Assembly: GCA_963989385.1 (NCBI GenBank)
Contig: OZ022499.1
Span: 103,690,771-103,754,770 of the forward strand
Direction of reading: 5' to 3'
Length of the DNA: 64,000 nucleotides
Source: Ctena decussata
Lineage: Eukaryota; Mollusca; Bivalvia; Lucinida; Lucinidae
Shown one piece after another: positions 42,527-55,400 of this stretch. Position 1 is the first letter of the stretch; each line of letters opens with the position of its first letter. The notes under the pieces were generated by a model, which saw nothing but the letters and a program-made list of their open reading frames with translations, was not told the origin of the DNA and made no database searches. Both the position numbers and the translations under genes were made by a program.

Positions 42527-43194
42527 CACAGTATCCGAACTGACTGTACCCTCTCTTCCGGTTGTCATATCGTTGAATCGAGGGTACAGAGTTCGCTTAT
42601 AACCAGTAGTCGGAAATCATTATGGTTTGAGATTTTATCCGGAATCTGCTGCGTCATTTATAGTTTTTTTAGCTTCCAAGATGTAAAGAGGTAAGTTTAA
42701 TTTGCTCTTCGGTCTTTTACTTTATTATCCTGTACAATGAAAACCTCATGGCTGTCACAGAAATTTTATTCTGAACAGCTTAATTTAACACGAGTTTGTG
42801 TCGTGCAAAACCTAGCTATCATCCTATTATCAAAACTAACAAACTGTAGATTGATAACGCCTTCCATTTATTTTAAAGATTTTTTATAAAACATGTAAGA
42901 AAAGGCTGAAAATGGAATTAGAATCATGCCAGGGGCCACTTGAATACTGTACCGTTTACTACCCACCCATACACGACATTGTACAGAACAATAAGGTAAA
43001 AGACCGAAGAGCCAATTATATTAAACTTACCTCTTTACATTTTCGAAGCTGGATAGCTATAAATGACGCAGCACATGCCGGATAAAATCCCAAAACATAA
43101 TGATTTCCGACTACTGGTTATAAGCGAATGTTTGTACTCTCGATTCGAAGCTATGTAAACCGGGAGAGCAGGTACAGAGAGTTCGGACACTGTG
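42527..43194. mobile_element. Foldback element with about 200-bp arms
   Basis: Ends CACAGTATCCGAACT and AGTTCGGACACTGTG. Arms 42527-42730 and about 42985-43194 are inverse copies (ATAACCAGTAGTCGGAAATC, AGAGGTAAGTTTAA). A partial third copy lies at 62933-63060. Confidence 0.75.
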
Positions 43195-43306
43195 ATACTA
43201 AGTAACATAAGTTTTGCCCACGGTAGAGTCCGTAAAATTCGGTTGGGTTCGGAAATCTTCGGCGGTGCGGTACTCTATCTTACCCAGTGCAGTGCATAAA
43301 GGAACA

Positions 43307-45645
43307 TTGAAATACCGCAAACCACCGCAAACTACCGCAAACCACCACAAACCAACCTCATATCTCCACACACCATCACAAACCAGTTTAAAAAAACGTT
43401 TCTAACCACTTTTTAGATATTTTTATTTTACTTTTGATATAATATTTATCAATTGAATTACCTTATAGCACCTAAAAGGCGACTTCTGCCAACACTTAGG
43501 CATTAATGTTATTATTGTAATTATTGTTAATTTATTATTAATATTATTATTTATTTGTGATCTACTAGAAAAAATAGAGATATTTTTATTTATAATCCTA
43601 AAAAATGATATAATTATAATTGCAGGTATTTCACACTTTGCCTGCGTAATTGGCATATTAGAAAATATATAAGTAAAATTAAAGATTCTAAGGTTCTAAA
43701 TATGGAAATGTGGTCGTTAATAGTACAACAAATATCAAATATATTGTTACTTACTTGTTACTTGTCTTGGAGATCCGGACTATCTAGTCCCACACGCCTG
43801 ATGGCGTTTCCTCATCCTCTTGCAGGAGGGCAAGGGCATACTTGAGATACACAATATGATGATGATGACGATGCCGAAAGTACTAATAATGTGCCTGTAA
43901 ACCGCGTATATAATTCAGATGTTTCTGAAGGTGTATGTTGAATCTAGTCGTTGTTACTATTACTTGATAAATCCAGCGCTGAATACGAAGGTAGCAATTC
44001 TTACTATTCTAACTAAATATACATCCAACACCAAACCACCACCACATAACTGATACGTATATCACATGTTACATATGTACAGTTGCGGCTTATTTCTCGT
44101 GACTATATTTATTAGAGGTTTTAATTTTACTTAAAGTTAAACAGCCTTCCCTTAGTGACCTTACACTGGTTGGTCTATCAATTTACATCTTCTAAGATGA
44201 AGTGCAAAGCACAGGTGCATTGAAACCGATTCCACGCGCTGACATTCCTGAGGAAACAGTATGACTCTACTAACTATTGCATCTGAAGTACAGTCTAGGA
44301 TTAGTTGCGTAAGCAGGAACTTGTCATTTACGATTGACTTAACAGTGATCACTGGGTTACTAGCCAGACGTATGGTCTCCAACACTGCGATATAACTCTG
44401 TCTGACAGACCTAAGCGCACTACACTCAGCAATTAAATGAACCCTGCCCTCAGACTCAGCAGAGCAGAGCAGACATAGATCTGTAGCAGCCCCATTTCTG
44501 AACTTCACTCTGTTCTTCTGTAAGCAGTAGGTACCAGTGAGCAGCCGAACTTTGGTAATAGCTCTTCTAACATCTCTGGGGGAGTTTGCCACCGTCTTCC
44601 AGCAGGGGTGGACTTCACCAACTTTACAGTTGCCCACATTCAGATACTGCAAGGAAGTTTTTGTTTTAGCCTCAGAGCACCACAATTGAGCTACGAAACT
44701 GTCAACTTGGGTCTTGACCTCCTGCTTACAGGATGCTTCACTACTGAACTATTGCTGAAGGAGATATACATTAGGAAGATTGTACTTATGCGAAAGTTGG
44801 ATGCAGACTGTAAACCAGCTATGACTATATGGATCCTTGACAGCTATCTGTCTCCTGGCAATATCCTGCTCTAAGGTACCTTCACTGTACAGAACACTGC
44901 ACAACAAGGTGAGTCTTCTCAGGTCCAGCTCTTGCTCCACGGGGCGCACACCAAGCAGGCAGTTCACCGCTACGGTTGCCATGTTCCTAGGCAAGGACTG
45001 TATTCTTCTCATCATATCACGCTGTAGTTTTTCAAGAGACTGCACATCAGACAGGCTGCAAGACAGGACCATCAAACCATATATAAGACGAGGAACCACA
45101 TATATCTTCCACAGGTGGGCAGACACCACAGGATTCAAACCCGAACCACCATAAACGCCAGCACCCATCATACTATTCATCGTACGCCTACCCAATTGTA
45201 CTTTCTCCACGATATACGGCCTACCACTTGACTGTCTGTGAACGCCAAGATGGACAGTACTCTTAGCCTTTGGAATGGTTTCATCTCCAAACTTTATGTC
45301 ACACCTAGAGCCTTTATCATCTTTGTTCAATGAGGCTTCCTCTGATTTCTTTGGATGAATACAGTAACGGTGGTTAGAGCAATATCCCCGCACCATACAA
45401 ACAATACACTGTGCATGCATCCTACTGCCAAGAACCGCCACATCATCAGCACATGTTGGAGCGCCACAGTAAAAACATCCAATGGTAACACCAAGGCCAG
45501 AATCCTGCAGCATATGAAGGAGATCGTTGTTCCGTATTTAATATTGATTAAATGTACAGTTAAATAGTTTTGAGGTGGCTTGTATTAATTTGGGGTTGGT
45601 TTGTGGTGGTTTGCGGTAGTTTGTGGTGGTTTGCGGTATTTCAAT
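43307..45645. repeat. Block bounded by inverted ACCGCAAACC minisatellites
   Basis: 43307-43360 and 45571-45645 are inverse copies of ATTGAAATACCGCAAACCAC followed by about three 10-bp ACCGCAAACC-type units, with about one mismatch in the first 50 bp. The LINE fragment 44161-45530 lies inside. Possibly one composite element together with 45646-46267. Confidence 0.6.
44161..45530 (-). pseudogene. 5'-truncated LINE, RT palm to C-terminus
   Basis: Starts near the RT active site, which reads CADD (45442-45453) where F/YADD is usual. It continues with STVHLGVHR, LNPVVSAHLWKIYVVPRLIY, LEKLQRDMMRRIQSLPRNMA and a C-terminal zinc-knuckle-like CLLCSAESEGRVHLIAEC. It is broken near 44740 by a stop or frame change. 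Different from the other LINEs in the window. Confidence 0.65.
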
Positions 45646-46267
45646 GGACCGCGGTACGGCGGTCCGTGGAAACACCCCAAACCACCCCAAAACATCCCAA
45701 ACCACCCCAAACCACTTTCATACCATCCCAAACCAGCCTCCCTGGATACAAACTAGAACCCCAACCCTCCCCCACCAAGAAACCAACATTTCAGGTCAAT
45801 TGGCGAGTATTAGTTCTTTCCTCCCCTCCACCCCCTTCAATCTTTAATTAACGTGCAACTGCGCAAGGGGTGGGGTTCTAGTTTGTATCCAGGGTGGCTG
45901 GTTTGGAGTGGTGTAAATGGTCGCCCCCTCCTCCCCCGCCCCCCACCCCCCCGCCTCACCCTGCGTGACATACATAAACGTACAAAATAATTTACTTTAT
46001 TATACTGAGATTATTAATTTTTCGTTAATATTTAAACCCCGAAGTTATTAAAAGAGATACATACATACATATCAAGGGTAAACACTTATTTATTTTGAAT
46101 CTATATAAATACTGTTTGGGATGGGTGAGAAGCGGTGTTTGTGTATGTGTGGGGGGACAGGGGGGTGATGTGAATCTGGGGAGGCTGGTTTGGGGTGGTT
46201 TGGTAGAGGAATGGGGTGGTTTGGGGTGTTTTGGGGTGTTTCCACGGACCCGCGGTACGGTGCGGTA
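45646..46267. repeat. Inverted CACCCCAAACC minisatellite arms
   Basis: 45646-45735 (ACCGCGGTACGGCGGTCCG then AAACCACCCCAAA units) pairs with 46181-46267 (complement ending CGCGGTACGGTGCGGTAC). A second stem inside pairs CCTGGATACAAACTAGAACC with its complement near 45873-45892. Confidence 0.65.
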
Positions 46268-46338
46268 CAAGGTTTTAGTAGTAGCCTATGCAGAGCACAA
46301 CTACTATGAGGTGCGCCCATCGGTGAAGGACAGTCAAA
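46267..46338 (+). promoter_or_regulatory. Probable NDUFB8 promoter and leader
   Basis: Only about 71 bp separate the end of the inverted minisatellite block from the NDUFB8 ATG. No TATA box is visible. If exon 1 is the true first exon, the promoter must lie here and inside the GT/GC-rich repeat arm upstream. This is inference from position only. Confidence 0.35.
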
Positions 46339-46438
46339 ATGGCCTCTCTGAGGTCCGTTAACAAAACTAGAGCGATTTTACGGCAAATAAACGTGCACCA
46401 GAGACCATTTTCTTCAAGTGCAGCATTATTTTTACCAG
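46339..46438 (+). CDS. NDUFB8: NDUFB8 exon 1 (start codon and mitochondrial presequence)
   Basis: Reads MASLRSVNKTRAILRQINVH, then QRPFSSSAALFLP and one base, followed by the donor GTGATA. It has the basic, Ser-rich composition of a presequence and a good start context (AAAATGG). Its phase joins exon 2 exactly, giving PAWNKDWLPGSYP. Low conservation of presequences means this call rests on composition, phase and position. Confidence 0.82.
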
Positions 46439-49400
46439 GTGATAATTATATGTTCGTTGCTGTAATGTTTATTATGTCAAATAGGTGCAAATTAAGCTGA
46501 CCTAGGCTAGGCTTAGCCATCAAATATCCCAGCGACATCAGTTTCAGAGCCCTTAAGATCAAAATCAACTTCTTAAATGCATATGCAGCAAGGCTGGCCC
46601 AAAAACATATTTAAAGTCCTCTGTAGTGTTTAGCCTACCATATCGCTTGTCCTCATGAAATATTGTATAGAATTAAAATCAGGGGTTTGTATTTGAGGGG
46701 ACTAAAAAGCGCGGTGGCTCAGTGGATAGTGCACTTGACTCTGAAGCCAGAGGTCGTGGGTTCGAGCCTCACCAAAGGTGAAATCTTCCTATGTCCGAAC
46801 GCGTTTTTCTAGCATCATTTGCAGGGATGATGCTAACAAGTGTGCCGTCCTTCGGATCGGGACGTTAACTGGAGGCCCCCTGTGCAGGGAGAGTCATCCC
46901 CTGTGCAGGTTAAAGATCCCTACTATAGCTACATGGCTATATGTAGGCTTTCATCCTGCAACACTGGAGTGTACAAAAGTACACCTGCTCATAATACTCT
47001 GAAAAGAGGGTGTAGCAGTAAATATAGAAAGAAAGAAAGAAAGAAAGACTACCTATTTTCACTTATCCTTCTAGCGCGGTATGTGTTTCAGAGCCCTTTT
47101 TAAAACTTTAAAATAAAATTTCATTTGAGTTGCTGAGGAGAAAATATGGATTTCAGGAGTAAGCAAACTACTGTTGACACCATATAATAAAAGGTATCGA
47201 TCATCATTCAATCCTGTTTGAGATGGTGGTAATAGTTTCAGATAGCATGCCAACCTTTGGAGCAATGGCAGCTTTTATCAAAGTTGTCAACCCCCTATGC
47301 CTCAATTTGGAAATTTCTATAAAATCAAAATTTCAGTGTTAAAAACTGATATGCACATTGTGTTACAACTGGACTTGGTAACATAACTGCAAAAGAAAAA
47401 ATAATTTTGATCTTTACAACTCAGATTATAAATAAAAAAACATACAACCTATCGTTACTTACTGGTACTGCTTAACACTTCTTTTGGAAATAAGGACCCT
47501 CTTGTCAAAACCATTTTTGAAAAGTTCTAACATATTTTCAGTGAACCTAAACTATTGCATGATATTAAAGATATTAAGCATACCATTAACTGACAGTAAG
47601 TTTTTCTTACAAAATTTCGCCAGTTTAAAAAAATTCAGGCCCACAACAACCATAACAAAGGTGTATTAACAAAAATGGCTATTTAAAGCACATCATGTCT
47701 TGATTTTTAAATTCCTTTCTCCCAGATGATAGTTTTGGTCATTCTTTATTATGGTGAGCAACAAGACCCTCTGCATAATATAGATGTCAATAAATTTTCT
47801 CAGTGTGACTGCTCTACCATGTACAATTTATGATTAAAGTTAGGGCTCTGAAACACATACCGCGCGGAAACACATACCGTGACAATACCTTCATGGGAAA
47901 TTCAAGTGGGTGGGATGAGGGAGTGAGGTTGCCCTTCACATCGTTATTTTATGGTCTGTACTCCCAGACTCAGGGTCTCCAGGTATGGAACCGTACCTGG
48001 AGGCAGTCTTATGAGGATTATCTCACTCTGGGAGTAGCCAGGAATTCCATGGTACCAAGGTACTTAATGTTTGAAGTGAGACTACACATGCTGTGTGCAA
48101 CACTGCATTCATTGGTGCACAGTAGTATTTTCAACAAACCATGTTCTAAGTTATATTAAAGTTTAATGTTCATATAAATCCTGTTATTATTTACACGCAG
48201 GACTCAAACAAAGTCATGCTAACTAATTTCCTGTCAGAATACAGTTTCATGATACCAAGGCAAACAGAAAGCTATCAAATTTGTAAAGCTAACATGATAA
48301 AAAATATTAATATTTAACACTGTTTCAGGCAAGATATTAATGGTTATTATCAGTCTTGTTGGAACTCATAAAAACTTTTGATAAAGGAGTTTTTGACCAT
48401 TTGGAATCTGGAAATGGCATATTTAAAATTTCCTCCATTATGACATAGGGTATATAATATTTACTTGGACTGTGTGGTTATCTCATAATGTAGTTTCACC
48501 AAGCAAAAATTATTTGTAAGAGTAACTTTAAAGGTGTTTGGATGAGAAATGAATGTTGGGACAGTTGCAGCCAGTTTGCTGATTTCCTGTCAAAATTATT
48601 TGTGTAAATTTATGCTATTTTCAGTTTCAAGGCTTATTGGCTGCCCATATATAAATCGCTCCAAAAATAAATAAGCATACTTTCAAGTTGTAATTTCTAT
48701 TTGCATTTTTAAGGGAAGGGTATGTTGAATCATTCAATAGCAAAAGTTGAATTGAGAATTATTACCGACATTAAATATCAACAATTGTATAGTACTGGTG
48801 GTGGCTGGAAAAGTTGAGAAATCAGTTTCTCCAATTTTTTACTTTATTTGATATTTATTCAGATACAGATCCTAATTATCTTATAAATTATTTTGTAGTA
48901 CAAAGTAGCATCCCCCTACTTTATCAATATATTAAAATCAAGGCCTAGCAGATGGTTTAAGTTTCATAACAAAGCCAGATCCAATTTACCTTGGTATCAT
49001 GGAACCCTTGGTACCATGAGACCGGACTAAGTTTTCAATACTACGCTTTAAGTAGTTTTACCCATTTCATATATAGTTAACTGTTTTATAGTCGCCATCT
49101 TGCCAAGGAAAATTATAATGTTAATCAGTCATTTGGGTTATTGATAAACTGCAAAAAGACACCGCTGAGGTACACGTCTTACTAGATCGCCCGCTAATTG
49201 CTCGCTGACAGTGCAAACAAATATCATCTCGTTATTTTAATATGTACAAACAGAATGAAATATTGGGAAACAATCACACAATCATTGGGCTGCGTCACAA
49301 GAAAAGGTGCCTATGTACCAGTGTGACTAACATTTATAGTTGACTATTAGTCGATGATCGGCCACTTCAACAGAAGCGATGATCGACTACAAAATTTTGG

Positions 49401-52400
49401 CTGATTAGACTCAACAGATGCACAGGCTGATCTGAGTTTGGCAGGGCCTGACAAATCCATTGTCTGGCTGCACGGGACAAGTTAAATTTCTTGCTGGGCA
49501 TGTAAAATGTTTTCTTACTTGCCCAGCAAAATGTATAAGATATATAGGAAAGACCTAAAAATTTCAGGGTTTTGGAGCAGGAGCTATGTATAGACAAGAT
49601 GATCAAATTTTGCTTTGTCAGGCCCTGAGTTTGGTAAATGCATATGTCCGAAGGGATGTTTTTTTCTCAGGATGCAGCAGTTTCGAGCATTGCTTCAGAG
49701 AAGAATAAATAGATAAATAATTTTCTCGAGATAATCTCTTTTTCATTTCGTGAACAAAATGAAATATGTATTGTTCAGATACAGCGAAAGTCCAAACATA
49801 TCAGGAAAATTTTCAAATGAAATTATCACCGAGCTGTCAAAAAAGCTAGACAAAAGAAGGAAGGCAATAATAACTAAATATGTTTGATTATTCAACGGTT
49901 ATCTGACTTTTAATGTGTGTGTGGGGGGGAGGAGGGGAGGGGGCAGAGCATTGATCCATGTAAGCAGAATGACTGGGTAAATGGGGATTGCTTTCCTTTT
50001 CCTACGATAATGTTAAGTATGAACAGTTTCAAAAAGCTTTGCTTATGCTCACGAAATTGAAAAAAAATCAATATACAAGGCTGCATGCCACTGGAGACTT
50101 TTAACAATGAACCTTTTTGGCAGATAAAAAAGTGAAAAAGTAAACATATATTGACTGCAACATAAAAAAAAAATCTCGTTGGATATGTACTTAGAGTAAA
50201 CTTTCTGATTAGCCTGCATTTCCGCACAGTCTCGTCGTTTGTTGGTTTTTTTTGGGGGGGGAGGGTGGGGGGGGGGGGTTTAACAGCCCTTTCAGACATT
50301 TTTTCAGTATATATTGATTCCCAGAGAGGGAGAAAGAAATGAGAAATGATAGATGAGAGAAAAATTTCCACACAACCCCTGCCTGCGCATACTGCAAGCA
50401 CAGTAGGCCCTTGCCCTACTTTTATCCAAATATATAGGATGCCCGGGCACTGTAAGTTATAGCCATCGCCCGACCACCACCCCCTGCAGTCTGGTCAGCG
50501 TCTTTTCCGTTCATATATGGTATATTAAGGAACAAAGGCTACATAAACTGCGTCCATGAAGACTCTGGTCAGACTTCAGGGATGCGCAGCTGAGTCCGAT
50601 GTGGCAATGGTCAAATATACAGTCCAAGGGTATGTTTTCTTTGACACGACCCACTTATTGTGTGTGTGTATGTGGCTGAAGAGGGGGGTGGGGGCAGGTG
50701 GTGGAAGTTGGGAATGGCAGGAACAGACAAAAACAGTCTGCATTGACGTGACATTGTTTTGACGCTGTGAAGGACGTTACATCATGTAATACTATCTAGA
50801 TGGAGTTGTTTTCAATATGTTGGCCCCCATCTGACTTTCAATAATAATATTTAATGGTCTAACATTGAAAAAACAAGCCAATTCGACGAATATATGTCCC
50901 CCGCCTTGGAAACTAGGTCTCCACTGTATATACACTTAGTGTTTGAGCTGGAAAAGCAGCTAAGTTAAAACTGTGAAATAAGTAATAAAAACAATAATGT
51001 GAGGATTATATCCAAACCACATGCATATTTTCAGACCATGATCCAAACACCTGTGAAGTTTCAAAGGAATGGGCAAAAAACTGTAGGGGGAGTTGCACAC
51101 ACAACTCAAGGTACCCACTATCTATTCACTTTGATAGTAAAAATGTATGAAAAATGGCTAAGTTCAATTTGTGAAAAAAGTGATAAAAAATAATGTGAAG
51201 ATAATATCCAAACCACATGCATAACTTCAGACCATGACCAAAATACCTGTGAAGTTTCAAAGGAATCAGCATAAAACTGTAGGAGGAGTTGCACACACAA
51301 AGTGCCCACTAACTAGTCACTTTGATAGTAAAAACACCTAAAAAATGACTAAGTTCAACTTGTGGAAAAAGTGACAAAAATAATGTGAGGATTATATCCA
51401 AACCACATGCATATCTTCAGACTATGACCAAAACACCTGTGAAGTTTCAACTTTCAAAGGCATCGGCATAAAACTGTTGGAGGAGTTGCTCACACAAGGT
51501 ACCCACTATCTACTTTGATAGTAAAAACGCCTAAAAAATGACTAAGTTCAACTTGTGGAAAAAGTGACAAAAAATAATTTCAGGATTATATCCAAACCAC
51601 ATGCATATCTTCAGACCATGACAAAAACATCTGTAAAGTTTCGAAAGAATCAGCATAAAACTGTAGGAGGAGTTGCGCACACAAGGTACCTACTACTTTA
51701 GGGGGGCGGAAAGATGGAAGGACAGATGGATGGAAGGACGGAATGCCGAAAATTATGTCCCTCCGCTTTACTTCAAAAAGGCGGGGGACAAAAAAAACAA
51801 AAAAAAACAGAGTATTCAAGCCTTCTGCAGATATTGCAATGTTCCTAATAAATGTTACAATCCGATCCCTAAAATCTCTAAAAATCAGGTGTCAAAAAGT
51901 TTACTTGGTTTATCAATAAGATCACTTTCGGATGTGCCATCCTGTTGGTCCTGCATTGTAAAAAATTTTCGTAGATTTTACGGTAGAATAACTGGCAACC
52001 AGCTGCCAGTCCATTTCCAGTTATTGTTATGAGTTCCTGTAAAAATTTGTAGGAATCATCAAGCAGAGTAGGATAGAATAAAACAGGTGCTGTTTTGGTC
52101 ATATAGCCCTTCAACACTATGTAGGTATTTTCAAATTTGGCCAGTTAACATAACACTACAATTTCATGATTTCCAACAATGTTTTACAGGCAGACTGTGA
52201 GACACCCTTTAAAATAACAATAAATGAACTGGCAGCCAGATGCCAGGTATTTTACCGTAAATTCTGCAGCTTTTTTTGCAGTGCGTAATTAATGATTAGA
52301 GATGCTCCGTTGTGATGCAGAAGATTGGGGGTTTGAATCTGGGTTCGTTCAGTTGTGGACTGGAACTGTCTCCCTGTCAACCCAGCAGTACATGGGAACC

Positions 52401-55400
52401 TTTTTTTTCAAATCAGAGAAAGAAAAGGCAGTGAAAGGAGTGGATGTACTCTGCCTTTCATATGCTGTGCCCAAGGAACAGGGAGCTTTTGATCCCCATT
52501 GCCCCTACAGCCACTAGGCTATGCCGGAAGCATTTTTCCCTTCACCTATCCTGCTGTGGTGGAATTCTGGATCACGTGCATTGCAAAAGCCTTTCAGTAA
52601 CATCCTGCCATCATCTCGATAAGATGAAGGGGTGTGAAACTCGATTTACCTGTGACTATTATGCGCCACACATAAAAACACAAGTTGTTACAGTATAAGG
52701 GCATAGCATAGGCCTGAATCAGCCTGTGCATACATGAAAGCACAGATCTGCGTAGGCTGGCCATTTTTTTTCCACGTCACGGTGCAGTTTTTAGCTCACC
52801 TGAGCAAGAGACTCCGGGGGAGCTTATAGGATAAGCAGGCTCTGTCGTCCTTCATTCAACAATGTCAAACGACTTCTTCTCTGAAACCGCTAGGCCGATT
52901 GTAACCAAACTTCATATGTAGCCTTCTGGGGTCTTAGAACGAAAAATTGTTCAAACAGTCCTGGTCACATGACCAACATGCCCATATATGGTAAAAGCCT
53001 TAATGAACCTGATTCTCCAGAACCAGTAGGCCGATGGCCTTGAAACTTGGTATGTAGCATCGGGTGTGCCAGTACTACTAAGATTATTCAAATTTAGACC
53101 TTGGGTTGACCTTGACCTGTTTTACGTTAAGTTTAATTTTTGTCTTTGGTGCTTTTATATGGGGAAATGCTAGAACATAAGATTTCTTGGAAGCTGTTGA
53201 AGATTTTGGCCTAAAAATTGGTAAATACAGTCACTTTAATGAGTACATGAAGATTTGTGAGACTTTAAACCGAGGTCCCATCTCCATATGACCGTTGTTG
53301 GTGGGACGTTAAACCCGAGTTCACTCGCTCCATTCTCAATGAGCAGCTTATGTACATGTATTTAGTTAGTGTGGGCTGCAGTTACTGAGTCTGAAAAATA
53401 GATTAAGAAAGCCCTTCTGGTCGTCATCTTTCCGTCTTACCAATATGGTCTTGGCATGTCTTGTAACATTGCCCGTAAACGACTGCAAGGTCAATTATAA
53501 ATAACGTCAAACATAGCATAAATTTATACATACCTTCATGTACATATACACTTGCTAATCAAGTAAAAACAAACCTGGTAGCCAAGGACTGTTTTGTTTT
53601 TTTTGCCCTAAGCTCACTTTAATCAAAAGATCCTGTAGAATAAAATATCTTTTTTTTATGAATTAGTATAATTGATGTAGTAAACAAGGTGTGTGCCTTT
53701 AAGTTCCCATTGCCGTCAATAGAAACAGGAGCAAAGTTCTATGTTTTTCAATCTGTTCTGGCAACTAAACGAACCTGGTGACCTATCTTTTTTTGCACAG
53801 TTCGATGTAACACATGAAGATGTACTCCTGTGGAAAATTTTGAAATATTCTATGATTATGGTAATTTACCTACTCATTACCTTAAAAAGGATCATATAAT
53901 CCAAGCAAGATTTTATTCCTGGATACAATAAATACAGACGAGGAACAGGCTCTGCTTTTAGTATGCTGTGCCCAAGATACAGTGGGCCTCTAACCCCTAC
54001 TGTCCTTACGGTCACGAGGCTATGAGAAACTAAATATTTAAATATTTTGTTTCGTTTACGAAAAAAAAAAGAAGAAATTATTATTGTGCATTCAACCAAA
54101 GCTCAGATGCTCACATGCTTTGGAGATCAACAAGATGGCAGTAAAGTGATAGTACAGTTGAAGCTTCTAGGTGTGTTCTAAGGTTTTACTGACTATACAG
54201 ATGTGAATGGTACAATATCTGTAGATAAATAGATTGCTGGTAGTGATTGCTAAATCACAGCGGTAAGCATTACAGTGGAACCCCATTTAATTGATTTGCT
54301 GCAGTATATATTTTGGCGTCCGTAGAACGTAATATGACCAACTGAAAATAACAAAGAAAATGTCCGAGATAAATGAGAAATATAAATAGGGCCAATTATG
54401 TCCTTCATTGTAGAACTAGTGTTGCCCCATGTAAACAATGAAATGACAGTTTAGATGACGGTCTTTGAAATCTTGATTGGCCCAGATGCAGCCTCAGGAT
54501 ATTGAACAATTATAATTGTACTGGCTAACCGCTTAGGAGGTCTAAGCCTGCCCAGGAATAGTGTGGTTAGGTTAACTGACCATCCAGACATTACCATAGC
54601 TGTTTACTGTGGACGTAAAGCAACAACTCACTCACTTCTCATAGTTTGACAGTTTCAAACTTCTTCTTAAAAGCCACTGAGCAAATTGTAACCAAAAATC
54701 ATGTAGAGGCGTCAGGGGTTGAGGGAATGAAAATTTCTTCAAATGGTCTGATGGCAGCCATGCCCATATATGGTAAAAACCTTAAAAATCTTCTTCTCCA
54801 GAACCAATTGATCGATAGCCTTGAAACTTGGTATGCCGCATTGGGTACTCCAGTACTATTAAGATTGTTCAAATTATGACCTTGGGTTGACCTTGACCTT
54901 TTTTACGGCATTGAGTACTAGAGTACGACCAAGACTGTTCAAATGATGACCTTGGGTTTACCTTGACCTTTTTTGCGGCATGGTTAAATATGGGAAAATG
55001 CTGGAACATAAGATTACATGGAAAGTTTTGAAGTTTTTGGCCTAAAAAATGGTATATATGGTTTTATATTAATGAGTACATGAAGATTTATGAGTACAAG
55101 AAGTCATGGTCATTCTTTGACTTTGACCCTAGATTCATATTTTGGCAGTTTAAGACATAAGAAAAAGCCACTTTGCCAATTGCTCAGGTGAGCAATTCAG
55201 GGCCTCATGGCCCTCTTGTTATGAGATGCTAGGCATTAATTGGTTAATATTTAAGGATTAATTTAACATGTATACTTTGTGGGAGTTTCTTTTGGCATCC
55301 AGTATAAGAAACGCCCAGTCGAATGTGCCCAATGTATATTTTGGAAAATTTGTATGTTCAGGTGTGTATATGCATACTTTTCCTAACATGTTCTTTATTA

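Noticed and set aside
43307..43360. Interstitial telomere repeat
   Set aside because: The unit is ACCGCAAACC-like, not TTAGGG, and is paired with an inverted copy.
46710..46782. Functional tRNA gene
   Set aside because: The anticodon stem does not pair well and the sequence continues into a SINE body with a GAAA tail.
50940..51715. CRISPR-like array
   Set aside because: Units are about 192 bp with no short direct repeat and spacer pattern, and the DNA is animal nuclear sequence.
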